From Lewinellaceae bacterium (GTDB lineage Bacteria > Bacteroidota > Bacteroidia > Chitinophagales > Saprospiraceae), in assembly GCA_020636325.1 (NCBI GenBank), contig JACJYC010000014.1:62001-126000 (forward strand): a DNA stretch of 64,000 nt. The letters run 5' to 3'. Made by a program: the position numbers and the translations under genes. A model generated the notes under the pieces. That model did no database searches and was not told where the DNA came from. It saw only the letters and a list, made by a program, of their open reading frames with translations. How positions within the stretch are numbered: position 1 is the stretch's first letter; each line of letters opens with the position of its first letter. Below, in pieces: positions 50,708 through 59,003 of the stretch.

Positions 50708-50875
50708 TCAGTCCGGGTTTTCCGGTTTGCGGTAGCCGTATGGGCAGTGCCGGCAACCGCTTTGGCAGCAATAGCCTCTTTTTGACAAAAAGTAAGCCGT
50801 AAAAACCCAGCGCCCATGCTCAATATAATAATCCCGGCCTTCTACCAGGGGTTCGGGCTCTTGGTCTTCGCCCAT
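50708..50875 (-). CDS. DUF5522-like small Cys-rich protein
   Basis: A 55-residue protein: MGEDQEPEPLVEGRDYYIE, then HGRWVFTAYFLSKRGYCC, QSGCRHCPYGYRKPE. The G-Y-C-C-x-x-x-C-R-H-C-P-Y motif is the signature of the DUF5522 family, probably a small metal-binding protein. The gene is too short to stand out as an open frame. Its ATG overlaps the stop of the upstream DUF6580 gene by one base (TGATG), so the two are translationally coupled. Function unknown. Confidence 0.85.
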   Translation of the reverse strand: MGEDQEPEPLVEGRDYYIEHGRWVFTAYFLSKRGYCCQSGCRHCPYGYRKPENPD

Positions 50876-51447
50876 CAGGCGGCGGGTTGCAGCCGCGGGA
50901 ACCGGTAAGCCAGGAAGGCATAACCGCCGAACAGGGCCCCGCAATAAAAGAGGTCGCCGAGCAGCGTATTGCCGAAGAAAGGCAAGCCGGCCGCATAGGA
51001 GGCCATCAACCCTGTAAGATCCCTGGCGTAGACCGGATCGGATAACCAAACTCCGGCGTTGGTAACCAGGAAGAAGATCACGGAAGCGGCCAGGCTGCTG
51101 CCCAACAACCTGCCCCAGCTGAAGCGGCGCAAAACAGCCATGCCCAACAATGCGATCAGGGCGAAACTGGCGTACACCAACGCGCTGCCGCCCCAGACAA
51201 ATCCGTCGTAATAAGCCGAATAAAGGATATTGTTCAGGGCCAGATCGCTGAGCCACATAGCGGCAAGGGGCAGCACAAAGGCCAGCCAACGTCTTTCGAA
51301 ATGCGCCGCGCCAAAAAGCGCCATGGCGCCGATCGGGGTGAAGTTGTAAGGGTGGGGCAGCAAGCGGCTGACGGCCGCCAGCAAAATCAGCAGAAACAGG
51401 ATGCCGGTCCGAAGGGTGATTTTATTTTCCATTGCGTTTTTTTTCAT
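50875..51447 (-). CDS. DUF6580-family membrane protein
   Basis: About 190 residues with four to five membrane segments. The block SRLLPHPYNFTPIGAMALFGAAHF is the family signature; AMWLSDLALNNILY and SVIFFLVTNAGVWLSDP follow. The family is listed as a putative transporter (ECF-like fold), substrate unknown. A strong promoter just upstream (51456-51486) excludes the longer frame that begins at 51510; the start is ATG 51447 or, five codons later, ATG 51432. It is followed by the coupled DUF5522 gene. Confidence 0.85.
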   Translation of the reverse strand: MKKNAMENKITLRTGILFLLILLAAVSRLLPHPYNFTPIGAMALFGAAHFERRWLAFVLPLAAMWLSDLALNNILYSAYYDGFVWGGSALVYASFALIALLGMAVLRRFSWGRLLGSSLAASVIFFLVTNAGVWLSDPVYARDLTGLMASYAAGLPFFGNTLLGDLFYCGALFGGYAFLAYRFPRLQPAA

Positions 51448-51455
51448 TTGAACAG

Positions 51456-51486
51456 CAAAGTTACAAAAGTAGCGGTTTAAAGTCAA
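51456..51486 (-). promoter_or_regulatory. Sigma-A promoter of the DUF6580 gene
   Basis: On the minus strand: TTTTG – 20 bases – TAACTTTG (51456-51463), nearly identical to the promoter at 35107-35139. The start site would lie a few bases before the ATG at 51447, so the leader is very short. Confidence 0.75.
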
Positions 51487-51510
51487 AAGCATCTTCCCGG
51501 CAACTTTCAT

Positions 51511-51541
51511 TTTGTCCTCTTCGAAAAATGCCTTTACTTTG
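51511..51541 (+). promoter_or_regulatory. Sigma-A promoter of the M1 peptidase gene
   Basis: TTTG (51511-51514) – 19 bases – TTACTTTG (51534-51541); the second base of the -7 box departs from TAnnTTTG. It is 33 bases before the ATG at 51574 and lies back to back with the minus-strand promoter at 51456-51486. Confidence 0.55.
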
Positions 51542-51573
51542 GCTCCTGACTCATAGCAACCAATTCCTTTTTC

Positions 51574-53433
51574 ATGAAAAATCCAAAGCGCTTCTTACCC
51601 GCATTTTTAATGCTTTTCTCTGTTTTTTCAACCGCTTCCGGGCAACCGGACCGGTGGCAGCAGCGGGTATATTACCACATGGACATTGATTTCAATGCCG
51701 AGACCCACCAGTTCGCCGGCAAGCAACGGCTGGTCTATTCCAATAATTCTCCGGACGATCTCAACCGCGTTTTTTATCACCTGTATTTCAATGCCTTCCA
51801 GCCCGGCAGCATGATGGATGTCCGTTCGCGCACCATCAAAGGCGGGGGCGACCCCCGTGTGCGCGACCGGATTGCCGGCCTTTCACCCGGAGAGATCGGT
51901 TACCACCATATCAAATCACTTTGTCACAACGGCAAACCGGTCGAATTTGAGGTCGTGGGCACTATCCTCGAAGTCCGATTGGATGAACCCATACCCGCAG
52001 GCGGGAGCGCCGTATTCGACATGGAGTTCGAATCGCAGGTGCCCGTCCAGATCCGGCGTTCCGGCAGGGACAATGCCGAAGGCGTGGCCTATTCCATGGC
52101 CCAGTGGTACCCCAAAATGTGCGAATACGACTACCAGGGCTGGCACGCCAATCCTTATATCGGCCGGGAGTTTTACGGCGTCTGGGGCGATTATGACGTG
52201 AACATCACCATCGACAAGAATTTCCTGATCGGCGGTACGGGCTACCTCCAAAACCCCGATGAGATCGGATACAACTACGGCGAAAAGAAGGACAAGGATC
52301 GCAAAAAGGATAAAACCCTGACCTGGCACTTCTTTGCACCCAATGTTCACGACTTCGTATGGGCTGCCGACCCCGAGTACACCCACGACACCTTCACCCG
52401 GGAAGACGGCATGGTCATGCACTTTTTTTATCAGAAGAATGACAAAACCGAAGATGCCTGGTCGAAATTGCCCGCGATAATGGACAAAGCCTTCGGGTTC
52501 ATCAATAAAACCTACGGGCATTACCCTTACCGGCAATATTCGTTCATCCAGGGCGGCGACGGCGGCATGGAATACCCGATGGCCACCCTGATCACGGGCA
52601 ACCGAGGGCTGCCCAGCCTGGTCGGCGTAGCCACGCACGAACTGATGCACAGCTGGTTCCAGATGGTGCTCGGCACCAACGAAAGCCTTTATCCGTGGAT
52701 GGATGAAGGGTTTACCAGCTTTGCAACCGAAGAGATAACGAACTTCCTGCGCGGCCAGGGCCTGATCCCCGGCACGGCAGTCGCCAATCCCCATACGGGT
52801 ACGGTCAGGGGGTATGCCAATTTCGCGCTGAGCGGCAATGAGGAGCCGATGAGCACCCACGCCGATCACTTCATTACCAACCAGGCTTACGGGGTGTCCA
52901 GTTATACCAAAGGGGCCTTGTTCCTGGTAGAATTGCAATATATACTGGGGAAACCGACGTTTGATAAAGCGATGCTGCAATACTTTGACACCTGGAAATT
53001 CAAACACCCCAATCCCAACGACTTCATCAGGATCATGGAAAAAGCATCCGACCTGGAACTCGACTGGTTCAGGGAATACCGGGTGAATACCCTCCATGTG
53101 ATCGATTACGGCATAAAATCCGTAGCGGATGCTGATGGAAAAACGAAGGTGACGCTCGTAAAAACGGGCGGGATGCCCATGCCGCTGGATGTATTGGTCA
53201 CCTACAAGGACGGAACCGCTGAAATGTTCAATATCGCGCTCAGGATCATGAGAGGGAATAAACCGCAGGAGGATGCCGCCGTCAAATATACGGTGCTGGA
53301 AGATTGGCCATGGACCAATCCGGAGTACGAAATGGAGTTGCCGGTCGGGAAAGACCGGATCAGCAAAATCCAGATCGACCCAAGCGGCCGTTTGGCAGAT
53401 GTGAACCCCGGCGATAACACCTGGGAGCAATAA
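51574..53433 (+). CDS. Exported M1-family metallo-aminopeptidase
   Basis: A 619-residue zinc peptidase. Signal peptide MKNPKRFLPAFLMLFSVFSTASG is followed by the M1 N-terminal beta domain (HMDIDFNAETHQFAGKQRLVYSN) and the catalytic domain. The zinc site is HELMHSW...DEG (HExxH-x18-E, about 350-374), with the substrate-binding GGMEYP just before it (GGDGGMEYPMATLI). The C-terminal part (SSYTKGALFLVELQYILGKPTFDKAMLQYFDTWKFKHPNPNDFIRIMEKASD) is typical. It probably trims peptides in the periplasm or outside. Own promoter; the glycosyltransferase operon begins about 100 bases downstream. Confidence 0.95.
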   Translation: MKNPKRFLPAFLMLFSVFSTASGQPDRWQQRVYYHMDIDFNAETHQFAGKQRLVYSNNSPDDLNRVFYHLYFNAFQPGSMMDVRSRTIKGGGDPRVRDRIAGLSPGEIGYHHIKSLCHNGKPVEFEVVGTILEVRLDEPIPAGGSAVFDMEFESQVPVQIRRSGRDNAEGVAYSMAQWYPKMCEYDYQGWHANPYIGREFYGVWGDYDVNITIDKNFLIGGTGYLQNPDEIGYNYGEKKDKDRKKDKTLTWHFFAPNVHDFVWAADPEYTHDTFTREDGMVMHFFYQKNDKTEDAWSKLPAIMDKAFGFINKTYGHYPYRQYSFIQGGDGGMEYPMATLITGNRGLPSLVGVATHELMHSWFQMVLGTNESLYPWMDEGFTSFATEEITNFLRGQGLIPGTAVANPHTGTVRGYANFALSGNEEPMSTHADHFITNQAYGVSSYTKGALFLVELQYILGKPTFDKAMLQYFDTWKFKHPNPNDFIRIMEKASDLELDWFREYRVNTLHVIDYGIKSVADADGKTKVTLVKTGGMPMPLDVLVTYKDGTAEMFNIALRIMRGNKPQEDAAVKYTVLEDWPWTNPEYEMELPVGKDRISKIQIDPSGRLADVNPGDNTWEQ

Positions 53434-53530
53434 TTTATCGCAAAATTGATATTTTTGCCCCTACAAAGCATCAGCTATGCGATAAGGTTTGTTATCCCTA
53501 TCTGCCCTGGCGCCGGAAAAATAGCCTTGC

Positions 53531-54742
53531 ATGAAAATTCTTCAACTTTGCAAAAAATTCCCGTTCCCGCTCAAGGACGGAGAATCCATCGCCATAAACG
53601 CTCTCAGTCGCTCTCTTCACGCCCTGGGCTGTGAACTGACCCTGCTGGCCATGAACACCAGCAAGCATCGATACAATGAAACCGAATTTCCGGAGGCGCT
53701 CGACCATTACCAGGAAATCTGCATGGTGGATATCGATAACCGCATTAAATTCACTGAGGCCTTTTTTCACCTTTTTTCCAATAATTCCTACCAGATCTCC
53801 AGGTTCGTTTCCGATCATTTCAAGCATAAGCTGATCAGCCTGCTCCAAAGGGAATCCTTTGACCTGATCCAGTTGGAAACCCTCTACCTGGCGCCTTATA
53901 TCCCCGCGATCCGCCAATATACCGATGCGCCGATCGCCATGCGGGCCCATAACGTAGAGCACAAGATCTGGGAAAGAATTCACGCCAACGCCAAATTAGG
54001 CCCGCGAAAATGGTACCTTCGGCACCTCGCCCAAAGGCTCAAACAATACGAGATCCAGCAATTGAATGCCTATGACCTCATGGTCGCCATTTCTGAAAAG
54101 GACCTTTCGGAATTCCAGGCCTTCGGTTTTGCCAAGCCGGGCATCGTAACGCCGATCGGTACCGATATCGACCATTACCTGCCCGAGTACCGGGTCTTTA
54201 AAAAGGAAATTTCGCTTTCCTTTATCGGCTCGCTCGACTGGATGCCCAACCAGGAGGGATTGGTGTGGTTCCTGGACAATATCTGGGGCAAACTCCACCG
54301 GAAATTCCCGAACCTGGAGCTGCATGTCGCCGGCAGAAATACGCCGGACTGGCTGATGCAGCTCAATAAAAAGAACGTCCATATCCATGGAGAAGTGCCC
54401 GATTCCGCCGATTTCATCAACCGCCACAGCGTCATGATCGTGCCCCTTTTGTCGGGCAGCGGCATGCGGGCCAAGATCATCGAAGGAATGGCCCTGGGCA
54501 AGGTGGTCATCACCACCAGTCTGGGGCTGGAAGGCATCAACGCCCAGCACCGGTCGGAGGTCCTGGTGGCGGATACGCCGGAGGAATTTATCCGCAGCAT
54601 AGCCTATTGTTACCGCAAAGGGCCCGAGCTCGAGAAAATGGGCCGCAAAGCCCAGGAGTTTGTAGCCAGAAACTACGACAGCCTGGAAATTGCAAGGAAA
54701 CTGCTGAAGATTTACCAGGATTTGTTGATCCCCGCCGTCTGA
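53531..54742 (+). CDS. Glycosyltransferase family 4
   Basis: A 403-residue GT-B glycosyltransferase, cytosolic, working on a surface polysaccharide or lipid-linked sugar. The N-terminal domain has KFPFPLKDGESIAINALSRSLHALG (loop) and PIAMRAHNVEHKIWERI. The C-terminal donor domain has SFIGSLDWMPNQEGLVWFLDNIW, HIHGEVPDSADFI and VPLLSGSGMRAKIIEGMALGKVVITTSLGLEGI (E-x7-E-like). First gene of a rightward operon with GT2 (4 bp), ribBA and the VTC gene. A TATTTTTG box at 53450-53457 may belong to its promoter, but no -33 box matches. Confidence 0.93.
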   Translation: MKILQLCKKFPFPLKDGESIAINALSRSLHALGCELTLLAMNTSKHRYNETEFPEALDHYQEICMVDIDNRIKFTEAFFHLFSNNSYQISRFVSDHFKHKLISLLQRESFDLIQLETLYLAPYIPAIRQYTDAPIAMRAHNVEHKIWERIHANAKLGPRKWYLRHLAQRLKQYEIQQLNAYDLMVAISEKDLSEFQAFGFAKPGIVTPIGTDIDHYLPEYRVFKKEISLSFIGSLDWMPNQEGLVWFLDNIWGKLHRKFPNLELHVAGRNTPDWLMQLNKKNVHIHGEVPDSADFINRHSVMIVPLLSGSGMRAKIIEGMALGKVVITTSLGLEGINAQHRSEVLVADTPEEFIRSIAYCYRKGPELEKMGRKAQEFVARNYDSLEIARKLLKIYQDLLIPAV

Positions 54743-54746
54743 GATC

Positions 54747-55961
54747 ATGCTGTTCCTTTTCCTGATTGCCATTTTCACCCTTTCGCTGGCCGGCCTGGTC
54801 CACACTTATCTGTTGTACCCCCTGATCCTCCGGATCCTGGCGCCTGATAAATCGAAGGTCAGCCCGGATGAACCGCAGGAGTGGCCCCTGGTGTCCGTGC
54901 TGATGGCCGTTTATAACGAAGAAAGGGTCATCCGCGCCAAACTGGAAAGCCTCGACGGGCTGGATTACCCCAAGGACCGGCTGCGGATCTTTATCGGTTC
55001 GGACAACAGCGCCGATCAGACCAATGACATTGTCCGGGCCTATGCTGCTGGACGTCCGGCTATCCGGTTCTTCCCTTTCCCCAACCGGAGCGGCAAACCA
55101 GGCGTGATCAACCGGCTTTCCGAACTGGCCCTGGCGGAAACGCCGGCATCCCCGGGCCATCTTTTTTTCATGACCGATGCCAACGTCCTGTTTGACCGGT
55201 CGACCCTGAAAAACCTGGCGCGCCATTTCCGCAACCCGCAGGTCGCGCTGGTAGATGCCAAGGTGATCCACACCGGAATCCGGTCGGCGGGCATTTCCCG
55301 GTCCGAAAACCAGTATATTTCGGGCGAAGTCTGGCTGAAACACCGGGAAGGACAGGCCTGGGGCCGGATGATGGGGCCTTTCGGCGGCTGCTACGCCCTG
55401 CGATCCGATTTTTTCACCCAGGTGCCCGGCAATTACCTGGTGGACGATTTTTATATCGCCATGCGGGCCCTTGAACAAGGCGGCGCAGCGATCAACGACC
55501 TGGAAGCTTTGTGTTATGAGCCCATTTCCCACGACTGGCGGGAAGAGTTCAGGCGAAAATCCAGGATCTCCGCCGGGAACTTTCAGAACATGAAAACCTT
55601 TTTACATTTATGGTGGCCGCCGTTCGGAACGCTGGGGTTCGCCTTTTTCTCCCACAAGGTCCTGCGATGGCTGGGTCCGTTCCTGATCGGCGCCATGTGG
55701 CTGAGTGCCGTATCTTTGGCCTTGTGCTTCCACAACTTCTTTTGGGCAGTTGTGTTTTGCAGTATAACCGTTGCATTTATACTGGCCATCGGCCTCGACC
55801 CCTTATTGAGAACAGCAAGCCTGCAGTGGCTGCCGGCAAAAAGCCTCAGGTATTTTGTCCTGATGAACATCGCGTTGCTGACAGGCTTTTTCAAATATAT
55901 TAAAGGGATAAAAAATAATGTCTGGGAACCTACCAAAAGAGACCAAAACATACCGGCTTGA
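54747..55961 (+). CDS. Membrane glycosyltransferase family 2
   Basis: A 404-residue inverting GT2 enzyme with an N-terminal membrane anchor (about 1-28, LFLFLIAIFTLSLAGLVHTYLLYPLIL) and two C-terminal membrane segments (about 305-355). Catalytic motifs: VSVLMAVYNEERVI, the DxD-type TDANVLF (about 145), VDDFYIAMRAL and RRKSRISAGN, which takes the place of the QxxRW block. It could use a nucleotide sugar to elongate a glycan or modify a lipid. It follows the GT4 gene by four bases and overlaps the ribBA start by 44 bases. Confidence 0.93.
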   Translation: MLFLFLIAIFTLSLAGLVHTYLLYPLILRILAPDKSKVSPDEPQEWPLVSVLMAVYNEERVIRAKLESLDGLDYPKDRLRIFIGSDNSADQTNDIVRAYAAGRPAIRFFPFPNRSGKPGVINRLSELALAETPASPGHLFFMTDANVLFDRSTLKNLARHFRNPQVALVDAKVIHTGIRSAGISRSENQYISGEVWLKHREGQAWGRMMGPFGGCYALRSDFFTQVPGNYLVDDFYIAMRALEQGGAAINDLEALCYEPISHDWREEFRRKSRISAGNFQNMKTFLHLWWPPFGTLGFAFFSHKVLRWLGPFLIGAMWLSAVSLALCFHNFFWAVVFCSITVAFILAIGLDPLLRTASLQWLPAKSLRYFVLMNIALLTGFFKYIKGIKNNVWEPTKRDQNIPA

Positions 55962-57072
55962 CGCCATCGAGGATGCCATTGCGGCCATCAAAGCCGGTGA
56001 AGTGATCATTGTTGTCGACGACGAGGACCGCGAGAATGAAGGCGACTTCATTTGCGCCGCTGAAACCGTTACGCCGGAGATCATCAATTTCATGGCTACC
56101 CACGGGCGGGGGTTGATCTGCGCCCCGGTCGACGAAAGGCGGGCTGACGAGCTGGACCTCAACATGATGGTGCCGGCCAATACCGCCCTGCACGAGACCG
56201 CTTTCACCGTTTCCGTCGACCTGATCGGGCACGGGTGCACTACCGGGATCTCCGCCTACGACCGGGCAACCTGCATCAAAGCGCTGGTGAATCCGAAAAT
56301 GAAAGCTGCCGATTTCGCCAGGCCCGGCCATATCTTCCCGCTCCGGGCCAAAACCGGCGGGGTATTGCGCCGCACCGGCCATACCGAGGCCGCCATCGAC
56401 CTGGCCCGCCTGGCCGGTTTTTATCCGGCAGGCGTCCTGGTTGAGATCCTCAACACCGACGGCACCATGGCCAGGTTGCCCGACCTGGTCGAGATTGCCG
56501 CCCGGTTCAACCTCAAGGTCATCGCCATCAAAGACCTGGTGGCCTACCGGATGCGAACCGAAAGGCTGATCCGGGAGGAAATGCGGACCGAGCTCCAGAC
56601 CCAGTTCGGCCAAATGGAAATCATCGCTTACCGGCAATTAACCACCGGCGACCTCCACCTGGCCATCAAAAAGGGGACCTGGTCGGCCGGCGAACCGGTG
56701 CTGGTCAGGGTGCATTCCACCGAACAATGCGACGATGTGCTGAGCACCCTGCTGAATTCCGGTGAATTGAACCGCAAATCGCTGGAACTCATCCAGGCTG
56801 AAGGCAAAGGGATCTTCCTGTATATGCGCCACAAGGAAAAGGCTGATAACCTGCTCCTGCGGATCCAGGAACTGGAAAAAGCTTCCGGAAACGGGTCGCA
56901 CGACCTGTCCGAATCCGCTCAATATATGGAACAACGCGACTTCGGGGTCGGCGCGCAGATCCTCCACGACCTGGGTGTCCAGAAGATCAAACTGATCACC
57001 AATCACCCGAAAAAACGGGTCGGCATCACCGGGTACGGGATCGAGATCGTAGAAAACGTCCCGCTCTCCTGA
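55918..57072 (+). CDS. ribBA: RibBA: DHBP synthase fused to a degenerate GTP cyclohydrolase II domain
   Basis: The N-terminal RibB domain makes 3,4-dihydroxy-2-butanone-4-phosphate for riboflavin. It has the metal/substrate motifs DDEDRENEGDF (about 35), HGRGLICAPV, GHGCTTGISAYDRA and RTGHTEAAIDLARLAG, all intact. The C-terminal RibA-like domain keeps the fold ends (EQRDFGVGAQILHDLGVQKIKLITNHPKK, ITGYGIEIVENVPL). However, the three zinc cysteines expected in the CxxGDVFGSxxCDC region are absent (only one Cys in STEQCDDVLSTLLN), and the catalytic RQEGRGIG is replaced by RHKEKADN. So the GTP cyclohydrolase step is probably done by another protein. The 5' end overlaps the GT2 gene by 44 bases. 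Confidence 0.9.
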   Translation: MSGNLPKETKTYRLDAIEDAIAAIKAGEVIIVVDDEDRENEGDFICAAETVTPEIINFMATHGRGLICAPVDERRADELDLNMMVPANTALHETAFTVSVDLIGHGCTTGISAYDRATCIKALVNPKMKAADFARPGHIFPLRAKTGGVLRRTGHTEAAIDLARLAGFYPAGVLVEILNTDGTMARLPDLVEIAARFNLKVIAIKDLVAYRMRTERLIREEMRTELQTQFGQMEIIAYRQLTTGDLHLAIKKGTWSAGEPVLVRVHSTEQCDDVLSTLLNSGELNRKSLELIQAEGKGIFLYMRHKEKADNLLLRIQELEKASGNGSHDLSESAQYMEQRDFGVGAQILHDLGVQKIKLITNHPKKRVGITGYGIEIVENVPLS

Positions 57073-57710
57073 TGCGGTACGAAAGAAAATACGTCCTTCC
57101 GCTGAATGGGGAAGCCATGCTGGAACAAGCCCTGCTGCTCCATCCGGAAGCATTCCACCAGCCCTATCCCGACCGGAGGATCAACAATATCTATTTCGAT
57201 ACGGCAGCCAGGGATTGCTATCTCGATAACCAGCGCGGGATCTCTCTGCGGAAAAAGGTGCGGCTGCGCTGGTACGGCGCTCCGGACGGCGCCATCGACC
57301 ATCCGGTCCTCGAAGAAAAATTCAAGCGCAACCACATGGGCTGGAAGGAGATCCACCGCCTGCCTTCCGGGTTGACCCTGGACGGGATCCTGACCGAATT
57401 AAGGGACAATCCCGTCATAGCCGCGGCGGAACTGGAACCCGTGCTCAACAACTCCTATCAACGTTCCTACCGGGTGTCCGCCGACGGCCGGTTCAGGGTC
57501 ACGATTGATCAGCAGCTGGCTTTCGGAGCATACGAACCGCAGGGGTTCAGCTGTCCGTACCCGTTTTCAGACCGGATCATCGTAGAATGGAAATACAAGA
57601 AAAAGGACCTGGACAGCGCGGAGGATTTTGCCCGCTACTGGCCGTTCCGGGCCAAAAGGTTCAGCAAATATTCCACCGGGTTGGAAATGGTGGCGGATCC
57701 GGCGATCTAG
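57072..57710 (+). CDS. VTC-domain protein (polyphosphate polymerase-like)
   Basis: A 212-residue protein of the VTC/CYTH-like family whose fungal member makes polyphosphate inside a tunnel domain. Seen: MRYERKYVLPLNGEAM, INNIYFDTAARDCYLDN, SLRKKVRLRWYG, EEKFKRNHMGWKEIHRL, DRIIVEWKYKK and FRAKRFSKYSTGLE. The Arg/Lys-rich strands lining the tunnel are present. It overlaps the ribBA stop by one base (TGATG), so it is translated as part of the operon. Whether it makes polyphosphate in this organism is not shown by the sequence. Confidence 0.9.
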   Translation: MRYERKYVLPLNGEAMLEQALLLHPEAFHQPYPDRRINNIYFDTAARDCYLDNQRGISLRKKVRLRWYGAPDGAIDHPVLEEKFKRNHMGWKEIHRLPSGLTLDGILTELRDNPVIAAAELEPVLNNSYQRSYRVSADGRFRVTIDQQLAFGAYEPQGFSCPYPFSDRIIVEWKYKKKDLDSAEDFARYWPFRAKRFSKYSTGLEMVADPAI

Positions 57711-57792
57711 TGGCGGCTGGTCCTTCCCAATCCAAAGCGCCGGACGGATTGCTCACCCGCCCGGCCGTTCAATTTTCCAGAATGCATTGGTT

Positions 57793-58899
57793 TTATTCCA
57801 GTTTCAGCCCCTCCAGGTCCTGGAACCGGGCCTGGATGCCCCAGCCTCCGAAATTTTCCGTAACCGCCATCCAGATCTCATTCCGGCCTTTTTTGAGGGG
57901 CAGGTAAACCGCGTCGAAATACCCGATGGAGCCCAGGAAACGGTAATCGCGCGACGTGAAGGCGTCATTTCCCTCGTAAAGGATCTGGTCATTGCAGAAT
58001 ACCCGCACATAGTCGCTGAAGCCGAAATCCAGCCTTTTCACCTGTGCTTTGTCGGATATTACCGTGACGGCGGCGACGACGGTCGTTGCATTTTCACCGA
58101 TCTGCGCCATCCTGGCCAGATTAGCCACCCCGGAGTATTCCACCCCCATTTGCCCCCATTGGAGTTGGCCCTTCCAGCGCTTATCCAACGAAACCTTGCC
58201 GTCGATCTCCTTTTCGGCAAAGGCCTGGGAAACCCGCCATGCCGGTACGGTGAGCGGGTCGAGAGCCGGAATTTTGACGGGCGCGCTTTTCAGGGCCGGG
58301 TTGTCCGACGGCTCAAAACTGAAATTGGCGAACCAGGCGCCGCCCCGATTGGTCCAGAAGGAGATGCCGCCGGCCGCAACCATTCTTTTCAGGTCGAAGG
58401 CATGCAGCAGGGGCTTTTCCATATCGACCAGAAAGACCTCCATCCGGTTGTTGTTGATCACCAGCCGGACGTGCATCCACTCACCGAATGTATACGCTAC
58501 CGGGACCGAATACCCGTCGCCGAAATACAGCTGCCAACCGGCAAGGCCGTTGAAAACCGGCGTGTACTGGGTAGCGTCCGGGTTGCCCGACTGGTGGGGC
58601 CTCAGGTAGAAGTCCTCGGTATTGCCGTCGTCCTGCCGGCGAAAGTGGATGCCGACAAATTTCCGGCCGCTCTCAAAGGCCACGTCAAAGTCGATGGTGC
58701 CGTTTTTGAGGCTGCCGGATTTCAATACCGCTTCGCCGTTCTCCAGCGCCAGGGCCGGGTGCCCTTTAAAGGTTTCAAAACGGTATTTGGCGTCCTTGAG
58801 GTCCCAATGCGCTTCGTCCATCGGGACGCTCGTTTTTTGTGCGAACACCAGCAGGGGCCATACCGAAACAAACAGGAGTGATTTGATTTTGCGATTCAT
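57793..58899 (-). CDS. Secreted LamG/concanavalin-like protein
   Basis: About 368 residues. Signal peptide MNRKIKSLLFVSVWPLLVFAQ, then a LamG/DUF1080-like jelly-roll (NGTIDFDVAFESGRKFVGIHFRRQDDGNTEDFYLRPH; YTFGEWMHVRLVINNNRMEVFLVD; ISFWTNRGGAWFANFSF), and a second beta domain with a galactose-binding-like pattern (VRVFCNDQILYEGNDAFTSRDYRFLGSIGYFDAVYLPLKKGRNEIWMAVTENFGGW). Probably binds a glycan outside the cytoplasm. ATG 58899 is chosen for the signal. Next to a membrane protein (59004-60290) with a related LamG-like domain, on the same strand. Confidence 0.82.
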   Translation of the reverse strand: MNRKIKSLLFVSVWPLLVFAQKTSVPMDEAHWDLKDAKYRFETFKGHPALALENGEAVLKSGSLKNGTIDFDVAFESGRKFVGIHFRRQDDGNTEDFYLRPHQSGNPDATQYTPVFNGLAGWQLYFGDGYSVPVAYTFGEWMHVRLVINNNRMEVFLVDMEKPLLHAFDLKRMVAAGGISFWTNRGGAWFANFSFEPSDNPALKSAPVKIPALDPLTVPAWRVSQAFAEKEIDGKVSLDKRWKGQLQWGQMGVEYSGVANLARMAQIGENATTVVAAVTVISDKAQVKRLDFGFSDYVRVFCNDQILYEGNDAFTSRDYRFLGSIGYFDAVYLPLKKGRNEIWMAVTENFGGWGIQARFQDLEGLKLE

Positions 58900-59003
58900 A
58901 TTTTTTTTCCGGCAAAATAGCGCCGCACAGGCCGGAAAACCCGTACAAAGGCGGTACAATGCTGTACAATCTCGCTACTGACCGGAAATGAGCAGAACAG
59001 GAA

